Origin: Ornithobacterium rhinotracheale
GTDB taxonomy: Bacteria > Bacteroidota > Bacteroidia > Flavobacteriales > Weeksellaceae
Reading direction: 5' to 3'
Assembly (NCBI RefSeq): GCF_022832975.1
Contig: NZ_CP094846.1
Coordinates: 372,001-436,000 of the forward strand
DNA length: 64,000 bases
The translations under genes and the position numbers were made by a program. The notes below the pieces were generated by a model, which worked only from the letters and a program-made list of their open reading frames with translations, was not told the DNA's origin and made no database searches. How positions within the stretch are numbered: the stretch's first letter is position 1; every line of letters begins with the position of its first letter. This document shows positions 1 to 8,962 of the stretch, piece by piece.

Positions 1-113
1 TTTCTTTGTGTTTAAAACTGGGTAAAAATAGTGTTTTTTATTGAATTATGACTAAATGATAGCATTTTTTTCTTTTAAATATAGGCTCTTTAGTTGAGCA
101 TGCCCCCGTGTTG

Positions 114-147
114 TTAAAAAAGCTATTTCGTATGAAATAGCTTTTTT
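114..147. terminator. Bidirectional intrinsic terminator
   Basis: A 9-bp perfect stem (121-129 with 134-142) and a GTAT loop are flanked by A5 on the left and T6 on the right, so it can stop transcription on either strand. On the minus strand it ends the DPP4-POT unit. Positions 1-113 hold nothing recognisable. Confidence 0.85.
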
Positions 148-170
148 GATGTTTGTAATAGTTTTTTTAG

Positions 171-1718
171 TTATCTAATACCATGCATTAATTTATTTAA
201 AAGTGGCGATGCTAAAAGCACAACAATCCCGCAAGCTACTGCGATGTAGCCGAATTTTCCAAAAACTTCTAAATATTGAGCTAAACTTTGCGCAGGAGAT
301 AAAACAACTTCAGTGGCGTTTTCAGATCCACCTGTTCCTGTAAGTGGGGCTAGTACACTACCACCTACATAATTTGCTCCCGCAAGCGATAAGAACCATG
401 CTCCCATCAGAGTACCTGTCATGTTTTTAGGGGCTAATTTAGTTACCATGGAAAGCCCAATAGGAGATAAAAATAACTCTCCAATAGTGTGGCAAAAGTA
501 TAATAAAACCAAAGACCAGATAGATACGGTGTAAATAGGGCTTACAGGAAATAATTTTGGAACTAAAAATCCAACTCCCACCAAAACTAATCCAATTCCG
601 AATTTTGCAGGAATGCTAGGATTCATTTTCATTTTATCTAGTTTTACCCAGAGCATAGAAAAAACAGACCCCATAGTAATGATATAAAAGGCGTTAAATA
701 CTTGTGTTTGTGCAGCTGTAATGTTCCAAAAGCCTAGGAAGTTTTCTCTATTTACATTTCTCTCGGCAAAGAGTGTGAGCGATGTCCCTGCTTGTTCAAA
801 AAACGCCCAGAATATGATATTTAAAAGACATAAGATGATAAATATAATCATTCGGTCTCTTAATACTTTGCCTTCTTTAATACCGGCAGAAAGAAGTGTA
901 TATAGCACGTAGATAGCTACAGCTATCATCAAATAACCCACTAAATTATTATATTGAATTAAAATGTACAATAAAGGGATAATGGCAACTGATGCTAAAA
1001 TTGTAATATGAAATCTTGTAAGTGGCCCCACAACTTTATTGTGTAGATTTGCTGGAGGCTCAGCAACGTGTCCGTATAATTTTCTGCCTGCATAGAAGAT
1101 AAAGATACCGCAAAGCATTCCGATACCAGCCAATCCGAAACCATATTCGTAGCCGTAAACTTCACCTACCCATCCTGCTATAAGCGTAGCGAGCAATGCC
1201 CCAAGGTTAATTCCGATATAAAAAATGGTGAAACCAGAATCGCGTCTCACATCGTTATCTTCATAGAGTTTACCCACGATAGAGGAGATGTTCGCTTTAA
1301 AATATCCGTTTCCTACAATAATGATTGCCATCCCGATGTAGAGCCATGTGAGACCCGTGTCTTGCACGCTTGTGCCTAAAAAGTGTGGGCCGAGAATTAG
1401 CATTTCCCCAATCATCATCATAATTCCACCAAATAGCACGGAGTATTTGTACCCGAGGACATGATCGGCAACCCAGCCACCCAATACAGGTGCCGCATAA
1501 ACAAGTCCTGTGTAGGCTCCGTAGATGGAAAATGCCGTAGCATCTGATTGCAATAAAGCTTTTACCACATAAAGTGTAAGCAACGTACGCATGCCATAGT
1601 AGCAGAAACGCTCCCACATTTCTGAAAAGAATAGCACGAATAATCCCGCAGGGTGTCCTAAAATCTCTTTCTGTGGAGCCCCATTCGGTAAGTTCTTTTG
1701 GTTTAATGAAATACTCAT
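171..1718 (-). CDS. POT/PTR family proton-dependent oligopeptide transporter
   Basis: An inner-membrane MFS transporter that imports di- and tripeptides with protons. The 515-residue product has about 12-14 hydrophobic segments and the POT signature region near the N-terminus (FFSEMWERFCYYGMRTLL, with the ExxER-type motif), followed by GGWVADHVLGY and, further on, FYIGINLGALLA. I chose the ATG at 1718, which gives MSISLNQKN; an in-frame extension to 1853 would run back through the end of the upstream gene and adds 45 residues unlike this family. It lies 10 nt after the DPP4-like peptidase on the same strand, so peptide release and uptake look co-transcribed. The family call is strong; exact substrate range cannot be read from sequence. 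Confidence 0.93.
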   Translation of the reverse strand: MSISLNQKNLPNGAPQKEILGHPAGLFVLFFSEMWERFCYYGMRTLLTLYVVKALLQSDATAFSIYGAYTGLVYAAPVLGGWVADHVLGYKYSVLFGGIMMMIGEMLILGPHFLGTSVQDTGLTWLYIGMAIIIVGNGYFKANISSIVGKLYEDNDVRRDSGFTIFYIGINLGALLATLIAGWVGEVYGYEYGFGLAGIGMLCGIFIFYAGRKLYGHVAEPPANLHNKVVGPLTRFHITILASVAIIPLLYILIQYNNLVGYLMIAVAIYVLYTLLSAGIKEGKVLRDRMIIFIILCLLNIIFWAFFEQAGTSLTLFAERNVNRENFLGFWNITAAQTQVFNAFYIITMGSVFSMLWVKLDKMKMNPSIPAKFGIGLVLVGVGFLVPKLFPVSPIYTVSIWSLVLLYFCHTIGELFLSPIGLSMVTKLAPKNMTGTLMGAWFLSLAGANYVGGSVLAPLTGTGGSENATEVVLSPAQSLAQYLEVFGKFGYIAVACGIVVLLASPLLNKLMHGIR

Positions 1719-1728
1719 AGGTTTAAAT

Positions 1729-3873
1729 TTATAAGTTTTTAAATATGTAATTACTGATTTTTCTGAATAAATGTAAGCGAGTGTTTCCGCCATAGATTCC
1801 ATGGTTTTTGTCTGGATAAACCATAAAATCAAAATCTTTATTATTTTGCACAAGAGCCTCGTTCATCAACATTGAATTTTGCAAATGTACATTGTCGTCT
1901 GCCGAGCCGTGAATAAGGAGCAAATTCCCTTTAAGTAAATTAGCATAATTAAGAGGGGAGTTGTCCTCATAGCCCGCTTCGTTTTCTTGCGGTGTTTGTA
2001 GGAAACGCTCTGTATATACGCTATCATACAATCGCCAATTGGTTACAGGAGCCACGGCAATCCCCGTTTTGAAGGTGTCTGCACCTTTGGTCATCGCAAG
2101 TAGCGTCATGTAGCCCCCAAAACTCCAGCCAAACATACCGATTCTAGTTTTATCCACATAAGGTAAAGATCCGAAATATTTCGCGGCAGCGATTTGGTCT
2201 TCTAATTCTAATTTTCCAAGATTTTTGTAAGTCACTTTTTTGAAAGCAGCTCCTTTATATCCCGTTCCACGACCGTCTACCACGGCGACAATGTAGCCAT
2301 GGCTTGCCAAATATTGGAACCACCAAAAATAATAATCAAAACTTGCATTTTTCACTTCTTGGCTACCAGGCCCGTTGTACAAATACATCAAAAGTGGGTA
2401 TTTTTTCTTCGGGTCAAAGTCTTTAGGCTTAATCATGTAAGCGTTTAGCTCTTGTCCATTTACATGAATTACACTAAATTCCTTTGGCGAAAAATTGGTT
2501 TGAGTAATTCTCTGTTCCGTTTCTTTATTATCCTCTAACATACGAATCACCTTGCCCGAGTTTCCGTCGTTGAGTGTATACACAGGCACTTTGTTGGCTT
2601 GGCTGTGCGTAAGAATGAAGTAATGAAAGTTTTTGCTAAACAAAGCTGAATTCATCCCGTCTTGAGTAGCCAAAGCTTTTTTGCCTTTTCCGTTTACACC
2701 AATTGAGTAAACGCCACGATTGATACTGCCTGGCTCGGTTGATTGGAAAAATACTTTTTTAGATTTTGCGTCGTAGCCATAAAAATCAGTCACTTCCCAA
2801 TTGCCTTTAGTTACTTGTCCGAGCAGTTTGCCTTGCGTATTGTAGCGATACAAATGGCGGAACCCGTCGCGCTCGCTACCCCATAAGAAACTATCATTGT
2901 CAAGAAATTTAAAAATAAAATGATCGGTATCTATCCATGCTTTATCTTTCTCAGAAAAAAGCGTTTTCACTTGATTTTTTGTCGGGTCGTATTGCAAAAC
3001 ATCTACTTGGTTCTGGTGTCTGTTTGAAACCAAAAGATATAAATCATCATTAAATGGATTAAACTGAATGCGTGGAATATAGAAATCTTTGTATTCAGAA
3101 AGATTTACCGTTGTCGTTTTTTGGTCGTTGAGGTTGTACACCTCTGCACTCACCACAGAATTTTTTTCGCCCGCTTTAGGATATTTAAAGCTTAATTCAT
3201 CTGGATAAATCCCTCTGCGATACACATCAATATTCATCACAGGCACTTGGCTTTCATCAAACTTTAAATAAGCTAGATATTGCCCATCTGCACTCCAGTC
3301 AAATGCTCGCACAAACGAAAACTCCTCCTCATACACCCAATCTGCTACTCCATTGATGATTTCGTTTTTCTTACCATCTGCAGAAACTTGTGTAACTTTT
3401 TGAGTAGCTAAATTTTGGTAATATAAATTATTCTCAAACACAAAAGCAACTTTTGTTCCATCGGGCGAAAAAGTAGGCTCTTGGATTTTATTTCCTTTAA
3501 AAATCGGTTCGACTTGTCCCGTTTTTAAATTTTTCACAGCATATTTTGCTCTTTTAGAGCGGCGATAAATTTTCTCTGGACTTTTTTCAAGCAAAAGTAG
3601 ATTTTCATCTGGGCTAAAGCTGTAATCGCTATAGCGTCCTTTGGATAAATCTGCCACTTTTTCAGTATTTTTATAGCTAAATTTAGAAATACCTTCGGGC
3701 GTGAGTAGCGTGTAGTGCTCGTCATCGTTCAGAGATTGTCCGCCTTCAATGGATTTAGGCGAATATTTGAAATAAATGGCATCCTCTAGAGATACATTTT
3801 GCGCATAAATCATGCAAAAAGCCCCGCATAAAAAACTGTATAAAAAGCTATTTTTCTTGTTTAAAAAACTCAT
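1729..3873 (-). CDS. Dipeptidyl peptidase IV (S9B family), exported
   Basis: A serine peptidase that removes N-terminal dipeptides, usually X-Pro or X-Ala. The 714-residue product has a signal peptide ending near FCMIYAQ, an N-terminal beta-propeller carrying the DPP4 Glu motif (DWVYEEEF) and a C-terminal alpha/beta hydrolase domain. The catalytic triad is visible: Ser584 in GWSFGGYM, Asp at about 659-660 in GSADDNVH and His691 in DKNHGIYGG. The ATG at 3873 is chosen because it starts the signal peptide and lies just after a good promoter; a start at 3924 would lie upstream of that promoter. It is co-directional with the POT transporter 10 nt downstream, which could import the dipeptides it makes. 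Confidence 0.94.
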   Translation of the reverse strand: MSFLNKKNSFLYSFLCGAFCMIYAQNVSLEDAIYFKYSPKSIEGGQSLNDDEHYTLLTPEGISKFSYKNTEKVADLSKGRYSDYSFSPDENLLLLEKSPEKIYRRSKRAKYAVKNLKTGQVEPIFKGNKIQEPTFSPDGTKVAFVFENNLYYQNLATQKVTQVSADGKKNEIINGVADWVYEEEFSFVRAFDWSADGQYLAYLKFDESQVPVMNIDVYRRGIYPDELSFKYPKAGEKNSVVSAEVYNLNDQKTTTVNLSEYKDFYIPRIQFNPFNDDLYLLVSNRHQNQVDVLQYDPTKNQVKTLFSEKDKAWIDTDHFIFKFLDNDSFLWGSERDGFRHLYRYNTQGKLLGQVTKGNWEVTDFYGYDAKSKKVFFQSTEPGSINRGVYSIGVNGKGKKALATQDGMNSALFSKNFHYFILTHSQANKVPVYTLNDGNSGKVIRMLEDNKETEQRITQTNFSPKEFSVIHVNGQELNAYMIKPKDFDPKKKYPLLMYLYNGPGSQEVKNASFDYYFWWFQYLASHGYIVAVVDGRGTGYKGAAFKKVTYKNLGKLELEDQIAAAKYFGSLPYVDKTRIGMFGWSFGGYMTLLAMTKGADTFKTGIAVAPVTNWRLYDSVYTERFLQTPQENEAGYEDNSPLNYANLLKGNLLLIHGSADDNVHLQNSMLMNEALVQNNKDFDFMVYPDKNHGIYGGNTRLHLFRKISNYIFKNL

Positions 3874-3881
3874 AATTCCCC

Positions 3882-3913
3882 CAAATATAGAAATATTCTG
3901 TGAAAAGTTGCAA
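3882..3913 (-). promoter_or_regulatory. Promoter of DPP4-POT unit
   Basis: Reading the minus strand, a TTG -33 element (3913-3911) is followed after 21 nt by a perfect -7 element TATATTTG (3889-3882). Only 8 nt separate the -7 from the ATG at 3873, so the leader must be very short. Confidence 0.7.
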
Positions 3914-3954
3914 TTTATTAACATTATGTGCTTGCTTTTAATGAAAAAAGTAGA

Positions 3955-4125
3955 TTATTTTTCCGAATCCGAAAGTTTATTTACGCCCCATCCGATGCCT
4001 AGTCCCACGATAGCCATGATTAATACAAATACAATTAAATCGATTTTTTCCATAAACCACAAGACAATGCCCACAAGCTCGATGAGCACAAGCACGGTAA
4101 AAAGGATTTTTTGACGAATATTCAT
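3955..4125 (-). CDS. Small two-helix membrane protein of unknown function
   Basis: The 56-residue product begins MNIRQKILF and has two hydrophobic stretches (about 8-20 and 26-44) with a short charged tail (NKLSDSEK). I do not recognise a family. The ATG at 4125 is chosen over an in-frame upstream start at 4173 because a full promoter (TTTG-N22-TATCTTTG) lies between them and the predicted transcript begins just ahead of 4125. It is divergent from bcp. Short membrane proteins like this are common in Flavobacteriia; function is unknown. Confidence 0.6.
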   Translation of the reverse strand: MNIRQKILFTVLVLIELVGIVLWFMEKIDLIVFVLIMAIVGLGIGWGVNKLSDSEK

Positions 4126-4140
4126 GTTTTTAATTTTTAC

Positions 4141-4174
4141 CAAAGATAAATATTTTAATCTATATTTTTGCAAA
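4141..4174 (-). promoter_or_regulatory. Promoter of the small membrane protein
   Basis: TTTG (4174-4171), a 22-nt spacer and TATCTTTG (4148-4141) on the minus strand match both Bacteroidota promoter elements, 15 nt ahead of the ATG. Confidence 0.75.
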
Positions 4175-4230
4175 TCTTAAAATCTGTTTAAATAATAGAA
4201 AAAACCAGAAAAAAATCGTATTTTTACGGA

Positions 4231-4695
4231 ATGAATAAAATGTTACAAGTAGGCGATAAAATGCCCGATTTCAAAGGTGTAGACCAATTTGGGAAAGAGC
4301 ATTCATCCGCCGATTTCAAAAATCAGAAATTAGTCGTTTTTTTCTACCCAAAAGCCAGTACGCCAGGTTGCACGGCAGAGGCTTGCAACATCAACGATAA
4401 TCTTGATGCGCTAAAAGCTCAAGGCTATCAAGTGATAGGCGTGAGTGCAGATTCGGTAGAAAAACAACGAAAATTCAGTGATAAATACGATTTTAAATTC
4501 CCCGTGATTGCCGATGTGGATAAGAAAATTATTGAAGCATTTGGCGTGTGGGGCGAAAAGAAATTTATGGGCAAAACCTATGATGGAATTCATCGTACGA
4601 CATTCATTATTGATGGAAATGGAGTGGTGGAGCGCGTGATAGAAAAAGTGAAAACAAAAGATCATACCAATCAAATTTTAAATTCAGAAAAATAA
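4231..4695 (+). CDS. bcp: Thioredoxin-dependent thiol peroxidase (BCP-type peroxiredoxin)
   Basis: Reduces hydrogen peroxide and organic hydroperoxides in the cytoplasm using thioredoxin. The 154-residue length is typical of BCP/PrxQ. The peroxidatic Cys47 sits in [10 protein letters not shown] with a resolving Cys52 five residues on, the arrangement of E. coli Bcp, and the later [12 protein letters not shown] strand matches the family. The start may be ATG 4231 or the in-frame ATG at 4240. A TATTTTTA at 4219-4226 is a one-mismatch -7 element very close to the start. recA begins 4 nt after the stop, so the two are probably co-transcribed. Confidence 0.93.
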   Translation: MNKMLQVGDKMPDFKGVDQFGKEHSSADFKNQKLVVFFYPKASTPGCTAEACNINDNLDALKAQGYQVIGVSADSVEKQRKFSDKYDFKFPVIADVDKKIIEAFGVWGEKKFMGKTYDGIHRTTFIIDGNGVVERVIEKVKTKDHTNQILNSEK

Positions 4696-4699
4696 AAAT

Positions 4700-5701
4700 A
4701 TGAGCGAAATAGACGAAGCAAAAAGGAAAGCACTCCAGCTAGTGCTTGATAAAATGGATAAAAACTATGGTAAAGGCGCCGTGATGATGATGGGCGACAA
4801 AGCCATAGATGAGAATATTGCCGTGATTCCCACAGGGTCTTTGGGCCTTGATTTAGCCTTGGGCGTGGGAGGGTATCCGCGCGGTAGAATCGTGGAGATT
4901 TACGGTCCAGAATCTTCTGGTAAAACTACTTTGGCCATTCACGCTATTGCCGAAGCTCAAAAGTCTGGTGGAATTGCAGCTTTCATCGATGCAGAGCACG
5001 CATTTGATAGATATTATGCCGAAAAATTAGGCGTAGATGTTGAGCATTTAATTATCTCTCAGCCAGATAATGGGGAGCAAGCTTTAGAAATTGCCGATAA
5101 CTTAATCCGTTCGGGAGCAATTGATATTATTGTAATCGATTCGGTAGCGGCTTTAACGCCAAAGTCGGAAATCGACGGAGATATGGGCGATTCCAAAATG
5201 GGATTGCAAGCGCGTTTGATGTCTCAAGCCTTGAGAAAACTTACGGGAACCATCAACAAAACCAAATGTACCGCTATTTTCATCAACCAGTTGAGAGAGA
5301 AAATCGGTGTGATGTTCGGTAGTCCAGAAACCACAACGGGTGGTAATGCACTTAAATTCTATGCATCGGTGCGTTTAGACATTCGTCGTTCTACTCAGAT
5401 CAAGGACGGGAACGATGTCATCGGAAACTTGACTCGCGTGAAAGTAGTGAAAAACAAAGTAGCTCCGCCGTTCCGTAGTGCAGAATTCGACATTATGTAT
5501 GGCGAAGGAATTTCTAAAGCAGGTGAGATTTTAGACATTGCAACCGATTTAGAAATCTTGAAAAAAAGCGGTTCTTGGTATTCTTATGGCGACACCAAAT
5601 TGGGCCAAGGTCGAGATGCCGTGCGTGGGGTATTGAAAGATAATCCAGAATTAGCCGAAGAATTAGAAGAGAAAATTAAAGAAGAATTAGAGAAAAAATA
5701 G
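4700..5701 (+). CDS. recA: RecA recombinase
   Basis: The ATP-dependent strand-exchange protein for homologous recombination and SOS co-protease activity. The 333-residue product shows Walker [10 protein letters not shown] (69-77), Walker B IIVID (143-147) and the loop segment [19 protein letters not shown] (about 205-223). The C-terminus is short and acidic, as usual. It follows bcp by 4 nt and ends before a strong terminator; no LexA-type operator is apparent upstream, and expression probably comes from the bcp promoter. Confidence 0.98.
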   Translation: MSEIDEAKRKALQLVLDKMDKNYGKGAVMMMGDKAIDENIAVIPTGSLGLDLALGVGGYPRGRIVEIYGPESSGKTTLAIHAIAEAQKSGGIAAFIDAEHAFDRYYAEKLGVDVEHLIISQPDNGEQALEIADNLIRSGAIDIIVIDSVAALTPKSEIDGDMGDSKMGLQARLMSQALRKLTGTINKTKCTAIFINQLREKIGVMFGSPETTTGGNALKFYASVRLDIRRSTQIKDGNDVIGNLTRVKVVKNKVAPPFRSAEFDIMYGEGISKAGEILDIATDLEILKKSGSWYSYGDTKLGQGRDAVRGVLKDNPELAEELEEKIKEELEKK

Positions 5702-5726
5702 ATTTTTTAGTTTTTTTAATTAAACG

Positions 5727-5760
5727 AAAAATCCGTTCACCAAAATGAACGGATTTTTTT
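5727..5760. terminator. Bidirectional terminator between recA and cysQ-like gene
   Basis: A 12-bp stem (5727-5738 with 5747-5758) containing ATCCGTTC/GAACGGAT is followed by a T run and preceded by an A run. It serves the convergent genes recA (+) and the phosphatase (-). Confidence 0.9.
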
Positions 5761-5774
5761 ATGCTTGAATGAAT

Positions 5775-6590
5775 TTATTCCCAATGGATTGAGTAGCCAT
5801 GCACTTTTAAATCATCGCTATCATAAGTGATTTCCTTGTCGGTGTTGGGATAGCAAACTTTAAGCCCCGCATATTTAGCAATGGCGTGCCCTGCGGCAAT
5901 GTCCCAAAAGTTGACAGCTCTAAAGCGGGTGTACTCCGTAGCCCATCTGTCGGCGATAAGCCCAAGTTTGATGACGCTTCCCATGGATTTTATTTTTAAG
6001 TTCTGGTGTTTTTTTTCCAAAGTATGCATATACTCTTCGGTTCCTTTATCCATGTGGAATTTGCTACAAAGAAAAGTGTAGTCTTTAGGTAATTCTAAAG
6101 TTGGAATGGGCTTACTGTTTTTTATTAATTGTTCAAAAAAATCTGATTTTAAGGCTATTTTGTGTAGTTCTTGTGGTGATCCTATAAACTTTCTTGTAGG
6201 ATTTTCATCACTTCCAAAATAAAAAAGCCCAAGAGAGGGTGCGTATAAAACTCCCAATTTGGCCGTATTGTTCTCAATTAAGCCTAAGCACACACAATAT
6301 TCATCTGTTTTGTTGACAAAATCCATGGTCCCATCAATAGGGTCTGCAATCCAATAGGTGGGCGTATTTCTAATTTCTTGCAACGAATCCTTGTCTCTTT
6401 CTTCGCTAAAGTAGGGAATATCTGTGAAGGAAACATGTTTTTGCAATATTTTGTGTGCTGCCAAGTCTGCGCTTGTAACGGGCGAGCCGTCGGCTTTGGT
6501 CTCGGTGGAGAATCCGTTTTGGTATTGTTTAAGCACTTCTTCTCCTGCAAGTGCTACTGCACGAGTTGCTATTTCTAATATATTCATCAT
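5775..6590 (-). CDS. cysQ: CysQ-like 3'(2'),5'-bisphosphate nucleotidase, inositol monophosphatase superfamily
   Basis: Probably hydrolyses 3'-phosphoadenosine 5'-phosphate to AMP, a by-product of sulfate assimilation. The 271-residue product shows the metal-dependent phosphatase motifs in order: SEE (about 62-64), the metal-binding WIADPIDGTMDF and, near the C-terminus, NFWDIAAGHAIAKYAGLKV. The motif set defines the superfamily clearly; the choice of CysQ rather than inositol monophosphatase rests on overall resemblance. Start is one of two adjacent ATGs at 6590/6587. It is convergent with recA and divergent from tdk. Confidence 0.85.
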   Translation of the reverse strand: MMNILEIATRAVALAGEEVLKQYQNGFSTETKADGSPVTSADLAAHKILQKHVSFTDIPYFSEERDKDSLQEIRNTPTYWIADPIDGTMDFVNKTDEYCVCLGLIENNTAKLGVLYAPSLGLFYFGSDENPTRKFIGSPQELHKIALKSDFFEQLIKNSKPIPTLELPKDYTFLCSKFHMDKGTEEYMHTLEKKHQNLKIKSMGSVIKLGLIADRWATEYTRFRAVNFWDIAAGHAIAKYAGLKVCYPNTDKEITYDSDDLKVHGYSIHWE

Positions 6591-6702
6591 CCCAAATTTT
6601 GAAACAACAAATTACGGAAAACTTTAATTGTTTAAAAATATTTTTGGTCGGAAAATTAAAAATTATATATAAAAATATCTCTTTAAAAAACCAAATGAAA
6701 TA

Positions 6703-6736
6703 TTTGGCATAATAAAAAAATTAGATTGTAAATTTG
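6703..6736 (+). promoter_or_regulatory. tdk promoter, probably giving a leaderless transcript
   Basis: TTTG (6703-6706), a 22-nt spacer and TAAATTTG (6729-6736). Only 4 nt separate the -7 element from the tdk ATG at 6741, so transcription should begin at or next to the start codon. Confidence 0.75.
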
Positions 6737-6740
6737 CCTT

Positions 6741-7337
6741 ATGTTTTTAGAGAATACCATTAATCATACAAAAAATACGGGCTGGATTGAAGTAATCTGC
6801 GGCTCAATGTTTTCGGGCAAAACCGAGGAGTTGATTCGTAGGGTAAAACGCGCCGAGCTGGCTGGGCAAAAGGTTGAAATCTTTAAACCCGCAATCGATA
6901 AACGCTATGATGAGCAAGATGTGGTATCGCACGATGAAAATAAAAAACAAGCAACTCCGATTGAGGCGAGTTCTAACTTGCCTATTCTAGCTAGTGATTG
7001 CGATGTGGTGGGCATAGACGAAGCGCAATTTTTCGATGAAGGAATCGTGGAAGTGGCTAATCTTTTGGCTAATTCGGGGAAAAGAGTAATTATTGCGGGA
7101 TTAGACATGGATTTTAAAGGTCGCCCTTTTGGGCCGATGCCTAATCTAATGGCAGTGGCGGAGTATGTGACCAAGGTACATGCAATCTGTATGAAAACAG
7201 GGAATTTGGCTAATTATTCTCATCGAAAAATTAAAAGTGATAAATTGGTAGAGCTTGGCGAAAAGGCAGAATACGAGCCGTTGAGCCGAGCAGTTTTCTG
7301 GGAAGAATTAAGAAAGGAAGAAGAAAATAATGGATAA
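6741..7337 (+). CDS. tdk: Thymidine kinase (TK1-like)
   Basis: Phosphorylates thymidine to dTMP in pyrimidine salvage. The 198-residue product has Walker [10 protein letters not shown] (21-29), the DEAQFF segment with the catalytic region, the RPFGPM flexible-loop motif and the lasso-type C-terminus. Unusual: the zinc-binding Cys/His set of TK1 enzymes is largely missing. The first site is CMKT where many enzymes have CxxC, and the second is LSRAV where a CxxC/H is usual. The start at 6741 fits the family N-terminus (FLENT...GWIEVICG) and the adjacent promoter. It ends at a shared terminator. Confidence 0.95.
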   Translation: MFLENTINHTKNTGWIEVICGSMFSGKTEELIRRVKRAELAGQKVEIFKPAIDKRYDEQDVVSHDENKKQATPIEASSNLPILASDCDVVGIDEAQFFDEGIVEVANLLANSGKRVIIAGLDMDFKGRPFGPMPNLMAVAEYVTKVHAICMKTGNLANYSHRKIKSDKLVELGEKAEYEPLSRAVFWEELRKEEENNG

Positions 7338-7338
7338 T

Positions 7339-7376
7339 AAAAAAGGCTTTTCAACGATTTTGAAAAGCCTTTTTTT
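7339..7376. terminator. Bidirectional terminator between tdk and porin-like gene
   Basis: A long inverted repeat (AAAAGGCTTTTCA at 7341-7353 pairing with TGAAAAGCCTTTT) with flanking A and T runs lies between two convergent genes. Confidence 0.9.
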
Positions 7377-7394
7377 AGTAAGTAATATAATATC

Positions 7395-8003
7395 TTAAAA
7401 TACATAAGATAAATTCAAACTTGTAACAATATTGTTGTTTGTGTCTTTTTGAGTTTTGTTGGTATCTGTGAATCCGTACTCGATACGAGCATCAACTTCC
7501 CAGTTTCTTAAGTAAGAAAAACCAATACCTCCAACTAGCCCAAAATCAAATTTATTGTACTCATCATTGTGGTAGCGAACACCATCTTTTGAAGGGTTTT
7601 TTACGCTATCGTTGATTAAAAAGGAGAATTTAGGACCAAAAACACCGAAGAAATCTGTATCTCTTTCAGAGAAGTAAGCTTTGAAAAGTACAGGAACATC
7701 GATGTAATCCATACGGTACATTTCTTTTTTATTTCCAGAAACTTCGTTTGATTCACCTTTTTGTGAATAAGTAATTTCTGGTTGAATATAGAATTCATTA
7801 CCATAAGAAATTGGTATCATTGCTTGCACTCCAGCGTTGAATCCAAGTCTAGAGCCAGATTCAGAGTGAATGTCTTTTACTCTTGAGTAGTTAAGACCTG
7901 CTCTTACACCAAATTTTGTGTCTTGCAAAAATCCTCCAATTTGTGCAAAACTCATGCTAAATACTAAACATAGTATTGTAGTTAAGATAAATTTATTTTT
8001 CAT
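7395..8003 (-). CDS. Outer-membrane beta-barrel protein, porin/PorT-like family
   Basis: The 202-residue product has a signal peptide ending MSFAQ and then alternating hydrophobic strands (FGVRAGLNYSRV, LGFNAGVQAMI, FYIQPEITYSQKG, YIDVPVLFKAYF, FDFGLVGGIGFSYL), ending in SLNLSYVF. A terminal aromatic residue is the usual BAM recognition signal. This matches the outer membrane beta-barrel 2 type common in Bacteroidota; cargo or function is unknown. It starts 25 nt after sucD and probably shares its transcript. Confidence 0.85.
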   Translation of the reverse strand: MKNKFILTTILCLVFSMSFAQIGGFLQDTKFGVRAGLNYSRVKDIHSESGSRLGFNAGVQAMIPISYGNEFYIQPEITYSQKGESNEVSGNKKEMYRMDYIDVPVLFKAYFSERDTDFFGVFGPKFSFLINDSVKNPSKDGVRYHNDEYNKFDFGLVGGIGFSYLRNWEVDARIEYGFTDTNKTQKDTNNNIVTSLNLSYVF

Positions 8004-8028
8004 AAATAATTGATTTTTTTAGATTTTA

Positions 8029-8898
8029 TTATTTTAAAACCTCGGCAACTTTTGCTCCGATTTCTGCGGGCGAAGATACGACATGAATTCCACATTCTTG
8101 CATAATTTTCATTTTTGCTTGTGCAGTGTCGTCTTTTCCGCCTACAATAGCTCCTGCGTGTCCCATGGTTCTACCTTTTGGAGCAGTTTGTCCTGCAATG
8201 AATCCTACGACAGGTTTTGTGCCATTTTCTTTAATCCATCTGGCGGCTTCGGCTTCCAATTGTCCGCCAATTTCTCCAATCATCACGATACATTCAGTTT
8301 CTGGGTCGTTCATGAAAAGCTCAACGGCTTCTTTGGTAGTAGTTCCGATGATAGGATCTCCACCGATACCGATTGCGGTAGAAATTCCGTATCCTGCTTT
8401 TACCACTTGGTCTGCCGCTTCATAAGTAAGCGTTCCTGATTTAGACACGATACCCACTTTTCCTTTTTTGAAGACAAAGCCTGGCATGATTCCCACTTTG
8501 GCCTCTTCAGATGTAATAATTCCAGGGCAGTTTGGCCCTATCAATCTGCAATCTCTTTGATCTACATAGGATTTTACGCGCACCATGTCTGCTGTAGGAA
8601 TTCCCTCGGTGATGCACACAATTACTTTAATACCTGAATCTGCAGCTTCCATAATGGCATCTGCAGCAAATGCTGGTGGAACGAAAATGATACTAACATT
8701 AGCCCCTGTAGCGTCAACAGCATCTTGTACTGTGTTAAAAACAGGTTTGTTTAAATGAGTTTGCCCTCCTTTTTTAGGTGTAACACCACCTACTACATTG
8801 GTGCCATATGCAATCATTTGTTCTGCGTGGAAAGTGCCTTCACTTCCTGTAAAACCTTGAACGATGATTTTTGAATCTTTATTTACTAGTACTGACAT
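8029..8898 (-). CDS. sucD: Succinate-CoA ligase, alpha subunit
   Basis: Forms the CoA-binding and phosphohistidine subunit of succinyl-CoA synthetase in the TCA cycle. The 289-residue product has the CoA-binding start ([10 protein letters not shown], 15-24), GPNCPGII, the [11 protein letters not shown] segment and the active-site His247 in [12 protein letters not shown]. sucC is not adjacent; separate location is usual in Flavobacteriia. A small outer-membrane protein follows it. Confidence 0.97.
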   Translation of the reverse strand: MSVLVNKDSKIIVQGFTGSEGTFHAEQMIAYGTNVVGGVTPKKGGQTHLNKPVFNTVQDAVDATGANVSIIFVPPAFAADAIMEAADSGIKVIVCITEGIPTADMVRVKSYVDQRDCRLIGPNCPGIITSEEAKVGIMPGFVFKKGKVGIVSKSGTLTYEAADQVVKAGYGISTAIGIGGDPIIGTTTKEAVELFMNDPETECIVMIGEIGGQLEAEAARWIKENGTKPVVGFIAGQTAPKGRTMGHAGAIVGGKDDTAQAKMKIMQECGIHVVSSPAEIGAKVAEVLK

Positions 8899-8922
8899 TG
8901 TTTAATTTTTTTGGATATGCTA

Positions 8923-8930
8923 CAAAGATA
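8923..8930 (-). promoter_or_regulatory. -7 element of sucD promoter
   Basis: TATCTTTG on the minus strand, 24 nt ahead of the sucD ATG. No convincing -33 element at the expected spacing. Confidence 0.55.
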
Positions 8931-8962
8931 ATTTTTTTCTTTTCAAGAATAAAACCTTGCGT

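Noticed and set aside
1-113. tRNA or other RNA gene at the left edge
   Set aside because: No cloverleaf, CCA end or conserved rRNA sequence could be found.
1719-1853. N-terminal extension of the POT transporter
   Set aside because: It would run backwards through the 3' end of the peptidase gene in another frame and does not resemble the family N-terminus.
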